Source: Acetobacter fabarum (GTDB lineage: Bacteria > Pseudomonadota > Alphaproteobacteria > Acetobacterales > Acetobacteraceae). Taken from it: a DNA stretch of 64,000 nucleotides. The first letter of the stretch is position 1. The number at the start of each line of letters is the position of its first letter. Positions 56,763 to 64,000 of the stretch are shown piece after piece. Position numbers and translations under genes: made by a program. The notes under the pieces are model-generated. The model searched no databases. It was not told where the DNA came from and saw only the letters and a program-made list of their open reading frames with translations. The DNA lies in contig NZ_WOTG01000005.1 of assembly GCF_011516925.1 (NCBI RefSeq), positions 62,001 through 126,000 on the forward strand, written 5' to 3'.

Positions 56763-58691
56763 ATGAACAATTTAGGTCGCAATCTGGCGCTTTGGGTCAG
56801 CATTATCCTGCTACTGCTGTTACTGGTGAACATGTTCCAGCCGGGCACGGCGCAGCATGCCGCCCAGCAACTGGCATATTCCGATTTTGTGGCCGATATT
56901 GATTCGGGGCATGTCCGGTCTGTTGTCATGCAGAACCACAATATTTCCGGCACGCTGACCGACGGCACCGCGTTTGAGACCTATGCCCCCATGGACCCCT
57001 CCCTTGTCTCGCGCATGGTGGGTAAAGGGGTGGAGGTTGTGGCCAAGCCACTGGAGCAGGATGGCAGCCCGCTGCTGCGCTACTTCCTGAACTCCCTGCC
57101 CATTATCCTGCTGGTCGCGGCATGGCTGTTCATGATGCGGCAGATGCAGGGTGCGGGTGGTCGTGGTGCTATGGGCTTTGGCAAGTCCCGCGCCAAGATG
57201 CTGACCGAAAAGCATGGCCGCGTAACGTTTGAAGACGTGGCCGGCATTGATGAAGCCAAGGGCGAGTTGCAGGAAATTGTGGATTTCCTCAAGGACCCGC
57301 AGAAGTTCACGCGGCTGGGCGGCAAAATCCCCAAAGGTGTGCTGCTGGTTGGCCCCCCCGGCACGGGTAAGACCCTGCTGGCCCGCGCCATTGCGGGTGA
57401 GGCCAATGTGCCCTTCTTCACCATCTCCGGGTCCGATTTTGTGGAAATGTTTGTCGGTGTTGGCGCATCGCGTGTGCGGGATATGTTCGAACAGGGCAAA
57501 AAATCCGCACCGTGCATTATCTTCATTGACGAAATCGACGCCGTTGGCCGCCATCGTGGTGCGGGCATGGGCGGCGGTAACGATGAGCGCGAACAGACCC
57601 TGAACCAGATGCTGGTGGAAATGGATGGGTTTGAAAGCAATGAGGGCGTGATCCTGATTGCCGCCACCAACCGCCCCGACGTGCTGGACCCCGCATTGCT
57701 GCGCCCCGGCCGGTTTGACCGGCAGGTGGTGGTGCCCAACCCCGACGTAAGCGGGCGTGAAAAAATCCTGCGGGTGCATATGCGCAAGGTGCCGCTGGCA
57801 TCCGACGTGGACCCGCGCATTATTGCCCGTGGTACCCCCGGCTTTTCCGGCGCGGATCTGGCCAATCTGGTCAATGAGGCCGCACTGTCCGCTGCCCGCC
57901 TTGGGCGCCGCACGGTGTCCATGCGCGAGTTTGAAGACGCCAAGGACAAGGTGCTGATGGGCGTTGAACGTCGCTCGCTGGTGATGAGCGAGGACGAGAA
58001 AAAACGCACCGCCTACCATGAGGCCGGGCACGCCATTACCGCCGTGCTGGTGCCCGAGAGCGAGCCCATTCACAAGGCGACCATTATCCCGCGTGGGCGT
58101 GCCCTTGGCATGGTCATGCGTCTGCCTGAGGACGACCGGCTCTCCATGAGCAAGATGAACGCCATTGCCCACCTTGTGGTGGCGATGGGCGGGCGTGTTG
58201 CCGAGGAAGTGGTTTATGGCAAGGACAACATCTGCAACGGCGCAATGGGGGACATTAAAATGGCCACCCGTGTTGCCCGCAGCATGGTGACCGAATGGGG
58301 CATGAGCGACAAGCTGGGCATGATCGCCTATGCGGATGAAGATCAGGGCAACAGCTTCTTTGGGGCCGCCCGCAATTTTTCTGAACAGACGGCGCGCGAT
58401 ATTGATGTTGAAGTCAAACGCCTGATTGATGAAGCCTACGTGCAGGCCCGCAACTACCTGCATGACCATGTGGACGAGCTGCACCGTCTGGCCGAAGCCC
58501 TGCTGGAATACGAAACCCTGACAGGTGAGGAAATCCGCCAGATCATGCGCGGCCAGCCGATTGAACGGCCGGAAGAAGCAGATGATGGCCCGGTTAACCG
58601 CCGCGCCTCCGTGCCGCAGGTTACGGGGGAAGCGCCAGCCCCCACCCCGGCGGAAGATGGCGGCGCTGTTCCCGCCCCCCAGGCCGGTTAA
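56763..58691 (+). CDS. ftsH: ATP-dependent zinc metalloprotease FtsH
   Basis: Membrane-anchored AAA+ protease for quality control and regulated proteolysis. Two TM segments (7-25 and about 106-124) frame a periplasmic domain; then Walker [11 protein letters not shown] (about 196-205), Walker [10 protein letters not shown], the SRH region [18 protein letters not shown], and the zinc motif HEAGH near 421. The third zinc ligand is in the helix after VVYGKDN. A Pro/Ala-rich tail ends the 642 residues. The terminator that follows separates it from folP. Confidence 0.97.
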   Translation: MNNLGRNLALWVSIILLLLLLVNMFQPGTAQHAAQQLAYSDFVADIDSGHVRSVVMQNHNISGTLTDGTAFETYAPMDPSLVSRMVGKGVEVVAKPLEQDGSPLLRYFLNSLPIILLVAAWLFMMRQMQGAGGRGAMGFGKSRAKMLTEKHGRVTFEDVAGIDEAKGELQEIVDFLKDPQKFTRLGGKIPKGVLLVGPPGTGKTLLARAIAGEANVPFFTISGSDFVEMFVGVGASRVRDMFEQGKKSAPCIIFIDEIDAVGRHRGAGMGGGNDEREQTLNQMLVEMDGFESNEGVILIAATNRPDVLDPALLRPGRFDRQVVVPNPDVSGREKILRVHMRKVPLASDVDPRIIARGTPGFSGADLANLVNEAALSAARLGRRTVSMREFEDAKDKVLMGVERRSLVMSEDEKKRTAYHEAGHAITAVLVPESEPIHKATIIPRGRALGMVMRLPEDDRLSMSKMNAIAHLVVAMGGRVAEEVVYGKDNICNGAMGDIKMATRVARSMVTEWGMSDKLGMIAYADEDQGNSFFGAARNFSEQTARDIDVEVKRLIDEAYVQARNYLHDHVDELHRLAEALLEYETLTGEEIRQIMRGQPIERPEEADDGPVNRRASVPQVTGEAPAPTPAEDGGAVPAPQAG

Positions 58692-58725
58692 TGGCAGGGT
58701 GCGGCAGTAAACGGATATGAAGCAG

Positions 58726-58754
58726 AAGAGGCGGCACCCGGTGCCGCCTCTTTT
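58726..58754 (+). terminator. Rho-independent terminator of ftsH
   Basis: A 12-bp stem AAGAGGCGGCAC/GTGCCGCCTCTT with a 3-base loop, followed by TTG. It lies 34 bases after the ftsH stop and just before the folP start region. Confidence 0.88.
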
Positions 58755-58786
58755 GTATGGTGGGGACAGTAAAAAAGGATAAGGCG

Positions 58787-59818
58787 ATGTGGCACAGGCT
58801 GGTTGAACCCATGGGGTTCCTGTTTGGACCAATGGCGCAGGAGGCCATACGGCAAGGCGTGGCCCTGCCATTCCAGAACAGTACTGCCGCGTTTACAGCC
58901 GTTTTGCTGATTGAAGGGGATAGCGCTTCTGGCCCCGTGCCTGTGGGCGCTGTACCGCATGCGTGGCTACCCGTGATGCAGCGCCTTGTTTCCCCCGTGC
59001 CCGATGCCGGGTTGCCTGCGGGGCCGCTGGTTATGGGAATCCTGAATACAACACCAGACAGCTTTAGCTGTGCAGGCCAGCACTACCATGCAGGTTCTGC
59101 CCTGCAGGCGGCCGAACAGATGGTGCGTGATGGGGCCGGTGTGCTCGACATTGGGGGTGAAAGCACACGCCCCGGTGCCGCAGTTGTCTCCCCCCAGCAG
59201 GAGTGGGAGCGGGTTGGCCCGGTGCTGGAGGGGCTGCGCCAGAGCATGCCCGATGTGCCGCTTTCGGTCGATACGCGGAATAGTCTGGTTATGGAGCGTG
59301 CACTGGCTGCGGGTGCGCGCGTGATCAATGATGTTTCCGCCCTTGGGCACGACCCGACTGCCCTGCCTTTGCTGGCAAAGCAGCAGTGTGGCGTTGTGCT
59401 CATGCACATGCGCGGCACCCCCCAGACCATGGAGCAACACACCCATTATACCGATGTGGCCTGCGATGTGGTGCGGGAACTGGGGCAGAGGGTGGAGGCC
59501 GCGGTGGAAGCGGGCATTGCCCGTGAGCGGCTGATGGTGGACCCGGGGTTTGGCTTTGCCAAAACGCAGGAGCAGAATGTTGTTCTGCTACGCCGCATTC
59601 TGCTGCTGGCCAATCTGGGGTGCCGTGTGGTGTGCGCTCTCTCGCGCAAACGCATGATTGGTACGCTAACAGGTGTGGCAGACCCCGCCCAGCGTGATAG
59701 CGGCACGGTGGCGGCCTCCCTTATGGCCATGCCCTTTGGCAACCCGTTGCTGCGGGTGCACGCTGTGGCCAGCATGGCGCAGGGTGTCCGGGTCTGGCAG
59801 GGGGTGCAGGGTGGGTAA
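58787..59818 (+). CDS. folP: Dihydropteroate synthase
   Basis: Folate biosynthesis, target of sulfonamides: joins the pterin diphosphate to p-aminobenzoate. The TIM-barrel core starts at about residue 92 with MGILNTTPDSFS, then VLDIGGESTRPGA, LSVDTRN and DPGFGFAKT. Before it is an N-terminal extension of about 80 residues, common in alphaproteobacterial FolP. The ATG at 58787 is preferred (AAGGATAAGG upstream); the ATG at 58757 abuts the ftsH terminator. About 343 residues. Confidence 0.95.
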   Translation: MWHRLVEPMGFLFGPMAQEAIRQGVALPFQNSTAAFTAVLLIEGDSASGPVPVGAVPHAWLPVMQRLVSPVPDAGLPAGPLVMGILNTTPDSFSCAGQHYHAGSALQAAEQMVRDGAGVLDIGGESTRPGAAVVSPQQEWERVGPVLEGLRQSMPDVPLSVDTRNSLVMERALAAGARVINDVSALGHDPTALPLLAKQQCGVVLMHMRGTPQTMEQHTHYTDVACDVVRELGQRVEAAVEAGIARERLMVDPGFGFAKTQEQNVVLLRRILLLANLGCRVVCALSRKRMIGTLTGVADPAQRDSGTVAASLMAMPFGNPLLRVHAVASMAQGVRVWQGVQGG

Positions 59819-59972
59819 GCATGGTGCGCCAAAAATGTTTTTTGTGGCCTGAACACGGTTTCTTCCAACCCAAAACCGTTTTAGGAAAGAGCAGCAGGAC
59901 AGGACAGAAGTTTCCGCCAGCAACGGCCAGAGTATTCAGGTCCATTGCCGATTGCGGAATGGAATGAGTATT

Positions 59973-61322
59973 ATGAAGCGATTTTTTGGAACAGACGGTA
60001 TTCGCGGCACTGCCAATGTTGCGCCCATGACGGTGGAAATTGCCCAGAAGCTGGGGCAGGCGGCGGGGCTGCATTTTCGGCGTGGGGACCACCGGCACTG
60101 CGTGCTGCTGGGCAAGGATACCAGATTATCCGGTTATATGATCGAGAGTGCTCTGGTTTCCGGCTTTTTGTCCGCTGGTATGGATGTCACTCTGGTTGGG
60201 CCGTTGCCCACCCCCGCCATTGCCCTGCTGACCCGCTCCCTGCGGGCCGATCTGGGGGTCATGATCTCCGCCTCCCATAATCCGTTTGGTGATAACGGGA
60301 TCAAACTGTTCGGCCCCGACGGGTTCAAGCTCTCCGATCAGGATGAGCGCACGATTGAAAACCTGATGGTGACCGACCTGCATGCGGATATGGCAGACCC
60401 GGCCCAGATCGGCCGCGCCTCACGCCTGAATGATGCCGCAGGCCGGTATATTGAAAGTGCCAAATCCTCCTTCCCCCGCAAGTTGCGGCTGGACGGCATG
60501 AAAATCGTGATCGACTGCGCCAATGGCTCGGCCTACCGGGTTGCCCCCACAGCGCTGTGGGAGCTGGGGGCGGAGGTTATTCGCATCGGGTGTGAGCCCA
60601 ATGGTGTGAATATTAACGAACAGTGTGGCTCCACCCACCCCGAGGCCCTGTGTAAGGCCGTGGTGCAGCATGGTGCACATATTGGCATTGCCCTGGACGG
60701 GGATGCCGACCGTGTGCTGATCGCGGATGAAACCGGGCGTCTGATTGATGGGGACCAGATTCTGGCCCTTATCGCCCGCTCATGGACAGCGGAAGGGCGT
60801 CTGGTGGGTAATGCCGTGGTGGCCACGGTTATGTCCAACATGGGGCTTGAACGGTTTTTGGAAAAAATGGGCGTGGGCCTTGAACGTACCGCCGTAGGCG
60901 ACCGCCATGTGGTTGAACGCATGCGGGAGCGTGGGGTGAATGTGGGGGGCGAGCAGTCGGGCCATATGGTGCTGACCGACTTTGCCACAACGGGTGATGG
61001 CCTGATTGCCGCCTTGCAGATTCTGGCCGTGCTGGTCGAATCCGGACGCCCCGCGAGCGAGGTCTGCCGTCTTTTCCAGCCCTTCCCGCAAAAGCTGCGT
61101 AATGTCCGTTACGCAGGAGCCTGCCCGCTGGATACGGATGAAGTGCGTGAACGCCAGCATGAGGTGGAACGTATATTGGCCGGTCAGGGCCGCCTGCTGT
61201 TACGCCGTAGCGGTACGGAACCGCTGGTGCGTGTTATGGCCGAGGCGGAAGATGCCGCCCTTGTGGATGAGGCCGTAAGCAAAATGTGCGCTGTGCTGGA
61301 AAAAGCAACCCAGCCAGCCTGA
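59973..61322 (+). CDS. glmM: Phosphoglucosamine mutase
   Basis: Converts glucosamine-6-phosphate to glucosamine-1-phosphate for UDP-GlcNAc, hence peptidoglycan and lipopolysaccharide. Start [12 protein letters not shown] is the family mark. The phosphoserine loop reads [19 protein letters not shown] (S near 100), the metal loop DGDADRV, and the sugar-binding GEQSGH; the C-terminal [14 protein letters not shown] binds phosphate. About 449 residues. In-frame starts also exist at 59952 and 59964. Confidence 0.96.
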   Translation: MKRFFGTDGIRGTANVAPMTVEIAQKLGQAAGLHFRRGDHRHCVLLGKDTRLSGYMIESALVSGFLSAGMDVTLVGPLPTPAIALLTRSLRADLGVMISASHNPFGDNGIKLFGPDGFKLSDQDERTIENLMVTDLHADMADPAQIGRASRLNDAAGRYIESAKSSFPRKLRLDGMKIVIDCANGSAYRVAPTALWELGAEVIRIGCEPNGVNINEQCGSTHPEALCKAVVQHGAHIGIALDGDADRVLIADETGRLIDGDQILALIARSWTAEGRLVGNAVVATVMSNMGLERFLEKMGVGLERTAVGDRHVVERMRERGVNVGGEQSGHMVLTDFATTGDGLIAALQILAVLVESGRPASEVCRLFQPFPQKLRNVRYAGACPLDTDEVRERQHEVERILAGQGRLLLRRSGTEPLVRVMAEAEDAALVDEAVSKMCAVLEKATQPA

Positions 61323-61341
61323 AGCCGGAAAGCCCCTCTGC

Positions 61342-62175
61342 ATGACCCACCCCGCCCCCCAGCGCCCGAGAGTTCTGTCCATAGCAGGGAGCGACTCTGG
61401 CGGAGGGGCGGGTATTCAGGCCGACATCAAAACCATTACGGCGCTGGGTGGTTATGCCATGACCGCCCTAACCGCCCTGACGGCCCAGAACACACAGGGC
61501 GTGCAGGATATTCTGCCTGTGCCGCCACAGTTTATTCGCGACCAGATCCGCTGTGTTGTGGATGATCTGGGGGTGGATGCCATTAAAACCGGCATGCTGG
61601 GGGGTGTTGTGCAAACGCAGGCCGTGGCGGCAGAAATTGCCCGGACTCGCGACAATACCCCTGATCTTGTTGTGGTGGTGGACCCGGTCATGGTGGCCAA
61701 GGGGGGCGCAGCCCTGCTGGCGGAGGATGCTCTGGCCTGCCTGCGCACAACGCTCTTGCCCCTTGCAACCCTGATTACCCCCAACCTGCCTGAGGCGGAA
61801 AAGCTGACAGGGCTTACTATTCATACGGTGGAGGATATGAAGGCCGCAGCCCTATGGCTGCACCAGCAGACGGGGGCGGCGGTTCTGCTCAAAGGCGGGC
61901 ATCTGGCGGGGGAAGCGTTGGTGGATGTGCTGCTGGATGGGGCGGGAGCGCGCGAGTTTGTGGGGCAGCGTATTGCAACCCGGCACACCCATGGCACGGG
62001 CTGTACGCTGGCCAGCGCGCTGGCAACAACACTGGCGCAGGGACTCGCTCTGCCAGATGCGGTCCGGCAGTCCTGCCTGTATGTGCATGATGCTATTGAG
62101 CAGGCCCCCGAACTTGGCAGGGGGGCGGGGCCATTATGGCATGCCCATGCCTGGTACCCTGCAACCCGGTCCTGA
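61342..62175 (+). CDS. thiD: Hydroxymethylpyrimidine (phosphate) kinase ThiD
   Basis: Thiamine biosynthesis: two successive phosphorylations of HMP. Ribokinase fold with SIAGSDSGGGAGIQADIKT near the N-terminus, AIKTGMLG, VVDPVMVAKGG, TPNLPEAEKLTG, and the ATP/anion-hole motif HTHGTGCTLASALA. 277 residues. It follows glmM by 19 bases, in the probable folP-glmM-thiD run. No thiamine riboswitch is visible in front. Confidence 0.95.
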   Translation: MTHPAPQRPRVLSIAGSDSGGGAGIQADIKTITALGGYAMTALTALTAQNTQGVQDILPVPPQFIRDQIRCVVDDLGVDAIKTGMLGGVVQTQAVAAEIARTRDNTPDLVVVVDPVMVAKGGAALLAEDALACLRTTLLPLATLITPNLPEAEKLTGLTIHTVEDMKAAALWLHQQTGAAVLLKGGHLAGEALVDVLLDGAGAREFVGQRIATRHTHGTGCTLASALATTLAQGLALPDAVRQSCLYVHDAIEQAPELGRGAGPLWHAHAWYPATRS

Positions 62176-62223
62176 AGAATGCTGGCTCCCTATGGGAACA
62201 CCCAGTGTGGAGCAGGTGGTTTA

Positions 62224-62991
62224 TTAGTCCCCAACAGCCTGCAGCAGAGCAGGCTCGGGCAGCACAGGCCGGTGTGCAAGGGGGGCCATCAAGGGGGTGG
62301 GAACAGGCTGTGTCTGTGCCTGCGGGTCATGCAGAATGTACCCGCGACCCCATACGGTGGAAATAAGGTCTTCCGCACCCACGGTCTGGAGTTTTTTGCG
62401 CAGTTTGCAAATAAAGACGTCTATAATCTTGATGTCTGGTTCATCCCGGCCACCGTATAAGTGGTTGAGGAATGTTTCCTTGGTCTGGGCAATGCCCTTG
62501 CGCAGCACCAGCAGTTCCAGAATGGCAAATTCCTTGCCGGTCAGGTGGATGGGGCGGTTGCCGACTGTAACCGTGTGGTTGTTCAGGTTCAGGGTCAGCG
62601 CGCCAACCTGGGCAACCGGGTGGGCGTATCCGTTGGAGCGGCGCAGAATGGCCTGTGCGCGGGCAATCAGCTCAGCGGATTCAAACGGTTCGGCCAGATA
62701 ATCATCAGCCCCCAGTGTAAAGGCCCGTATCTTGGCGTCTGGCGTATCAACGTTGGAAAGAATGATAACGGGTGTTGTGATCTTGAGCGTGCGCAGGGTG
62801 TTGAGAATGGTGTACCCGTCCATGTCCGCCAGGGTCATGGTAATAATGGCAAGCCCATAATCGTAATTTCGCAGCAATTCTATGGTGTTTTGGCCAGAGC
62901 GGGCCAGATCCGCCGCAAAACCTGCTTTTTTCAGGGCGGAAAGAATGGCCCGGCTGGAGGTAAATTTGTCCTCGGCAAATAGAATGCGCAT
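62224..62991 (-). CDS. CtrA-like response regulator with degenerate receiver domain
   Basis: A 255-residue OmpR/PhoB-type regulator closest to CtrA by eye. The winged-helix half (LTGKEFAILELLVLRKG, TKETFLNHLYGG, KIIDVFICKLRKKL, VWGRGYILHDP) is very CtrA-like. The receiver keeps the general fold but not the chemistry: the phosphoacceptor Asp51 is Thr (IITMTLADM), one of the two acid-pocket residues is Lys (FAEDKF, position 9), and the conserved lysine of KPF is Glu (AEPF, position 101). It is therefore likely phosphorylation-independent, or a regulator of another CtrA. A 30-residue Pro/Ala tail replaces the usual CtrA end. The ATG at 62991 follows GAGG; a GTG at 63003 is also in frame. Confidence 0.85.
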   Translation of the reverse strand: MRILFAEDKFTSSRAILSALKKAGFAADLARSGQNTIELLRNYDYGLAIITMTLADMDGYTILNTLRTLKITTPVIILSNVDTPDAKIRAFTLGADDYLAEPFESAELIARAQAILRRSNGYAHPVAQVGALTLNLNNHTVTVGNRPIHLTGKEFAILELLVLRKGIAQTKETFLNHLYGGRDEPDIKIIDVFICKLRKKLQTVGAEDLISTVWGRGYILHDPQAQTQPVPTPLMAPLAHRPVLPEPALLQAVGD

Positions 62992-63432
62992 GACTGGCCT
63001 CACATAGCTGCAGGTATGGGGTGATACACCTTGAGGTTGTATTGGCTCGCTCTGATGATACTTTTACGTGTTTTTCTGAAAAAATAAACACAAATTCATA
63101 TTATTTTTATTATTTCGATAATAACAGATATGTGACTGGCGTATAGCTTGACCCGACATATCGGAAAAAAAACATAGCGTTCTTTGGAACAGACTATACG
63201 GGCAAAAAGTTCCCTATGGGATAAATAATAAAGTATTATAAAGTAATTTTTTTGCGAACAATAAATAGTCATGTTGAGTATATTTATTATTTCCTAACAA
63301 AATCTGTGTTTATAAAAAGTTTACAAATTCAGTGCTTCACTCTTCCCGCTTCCGGCTTGATATGGAAAAGGTCAGTCTTGGACCCGATGCAGAGGGCACG
63401 CGCCCACCACGGAGCAGGAGCAGGAATCGGTC
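62992..63432. other. 441-bp AT-rich divergent promoter region
   Basis: Between the CtrA-like gene and tsaE. Strongly AT-rich from 63060 to 63330, with a near-palindrome CCGACATATCGG (about 63154-63165) and GTTC-TTTG-GAAC (about 63179-63190). No TTAA-N7-TTAA site and no open frame worth calling are seen. The length and composition suggest complex regulation of the CtrA-like gene. Confidence 0.4.
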
Positions 63433-63891
63433 ATGTTGCTGAAAACCGAAGCCGATACGGTACAACTGGCCAGAACTCTGGCAGGCCTTGCCCGTGCGGG
63501 GGATGCCATTTTGCTCTCTGGTCCGCTGGGGGCGGGCAAAAGCGTGTTTGCACGCGCGTTTTTGCGTAACTTCTGCGCCGCACCGGATATGGAGGTGCCA
63601 AGCCCCACCTATACGCTGGTGCAGGCCTACGACTCCCCCACGGCCACGGCCTACCATTTTGACCTGTGGCGTCTGGGCAGTGTGGAGGAACTGGACGAAC
63701 TGGGGTGGGATGATGCGTGCGAGGGCGTCATGCTGGTGGAATGGCCCGAACGGCTGGAGGACATGACCCCCCCCGATGCGCTGCACATCACCCTTATGGT
63801 CGGAGCGGATGGAAACCGCCGTGTCACTCTGGCTGGCTGGGCGGACCGCCTTCCCCCGCAACCGGCCACACTGCTGGAGCCCGGGGTATGA
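63433..63891 (+). CDS. tsaE: tRNA threonylcarbamoyladenosine biosynthesis protein TsaE
   Basis: P-loop ATPase of the TsaBDE complex that makes t6A37 on ANN-decoding tRNAs. Walker A SGPLGAGKS at residues 29-37, then SPTYTLVQAY, YHFDLWRL and VEWPERLED, all diagnostic. 152 residues. It overlaps the next gene by four bases (ATGA). Confidence 0.95.
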   Translation: MLLKTEADTVQLARTLAGLARAGDAILLSGPLGAGKSVFARAFLRNFCAAPDMEVPSPTYTLVQAYDSPTATAYHFDLWRLGSVEELDELGWDDACEGVMLVEWPERLEDMTPPDALHITLMVGADGNRRVTLAGWADRLPPQPATLLEPGV

Positions 63892-64000
63892 AGCTCGCAA
63901 CCATTCCAGCACATCTGCCTTTTCTGGACCATCTGGCGGCGCGCTGGATAGAGGCCGCCGGGCATGACCCGGAGGCCATGGGCGAGGGAACCATTGTGCT
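63888..64000 (+). CDS. addB: Probable AddB, double-strand break repair protein (5' fragment)
   Basis: Only the first 37 codons are in the window. The start reads KLATIPAHLPFLDHLAARW and continues to GEGTIVL, which resembles the N-terminus of alphaproteobacterial AddB, the helicase-nuclease subunit of the AddAB recombination complex, just before its LPTRRA segment. Another possibility is a phosphotransferase, also found after tsaE in alphaproteobacteria. The identification rests on a short match. It overlaps tsaE by four bases. Confidence 0.6.
   Translation, partial: MKLATIPAHLPFLDHLAARWIEAAGHDPEAMGEGTIV

Noticed and set aside
56820..58871. Long antisense frame across ftsH
   Set aside because: Same reason; FtsH is complete on the + strand.
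61300..61345. Thiamine (TPP) riboswitch before thiD
   Set aside because: Only 19 bases separate glmM and thiD, and no TPP-box sequence is visible.

Overview
The window looks like chromosomal DNA of an alphaproteobacterium, most likely an acetic acid bacterium (Acetobacteraceae). The reasons are the hemE/maf and mnmE-mnmG-rsmG-parA-parB neighbourhoods, a CtrA-family regulator, a his operon in the order hisB-hisH-GNAT-hisA-hisF-hisE, the long FtsH and SecA types, and the protein style throughout. The assignment is by recognition, not by a database search. The DNA is moderately GC-rich, densely coded, and almost entirely core genome; I see no insertion sequence, prophage, integrase or CRISPR array.

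Layout. 1-7200: uvrA (3' end cut off), a thioredoxin/TPR protein (CnoX type), a Lon-substrate-domain protein, Trm112, a small lipoprotein, a Bcr/CflA exporter, a Spy-like periplasmic protein and tRNA-Ala. 7290-19400: an origin-proximal block with maf, a probable replication origin (7926-8293), hemE-HAD phosphatase-hemJ, a LOG-family protein, tRNA-Pro, two poorly characterised proteins, ogt, then mnmE-mnmG-rsmG-parA-parB with two perfect parS palindromes, and tRNA-Lys. 19406-20096 is a non-coding gap before tRNA-Gly. 20350-28650: nadE, the his operon, hinT, a nitroreductase and a UbiH-type hydroxylase. 28635-43450: a mixed housekeeping stretch that includes an Ivy-type lysozyme inhibitor with DUF4186, an HU gene, proC-YbjN-ubiK, a DnaJ-type co-chaperone, a large MscS channel, argJ and a parvulin. 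43690-64000: secA, yebC-ruvCAB-ybgC, tolQRAB-pal-cpoB-tilS, ftsH-folP-glmM-thiD, an unusual CtrA-like regulator, tsaE, and the start of what looks like addB.

How the genes fit together. The maf-hemE gap has near-consensus DnaA boxes, a pyrimidine tract and a dense cluster of GTAC tetranucleotides. About 6-11 kb away lie parAB and two parS sites, so the left third of the window carries the replication and segregation hub. The right third carries envelope integrity (Tol-Pal, CpoB), protein export and quality control (SecA, FtsH, parvulin), recombination (RuvABC, AddB) and precursor metabolism (folate, peptidoglycan sugar, thiamine).

The two observations I rate most worth following are the CtrA-like response regulator at 62224-62991, whose receiver has lost the phosphoacceptor aspartate, one acid-pocket residue and the conserved lysine while its DNA-binding domain stays CtrA-like; and the GTAC-rich putative origin at 7926-8293.
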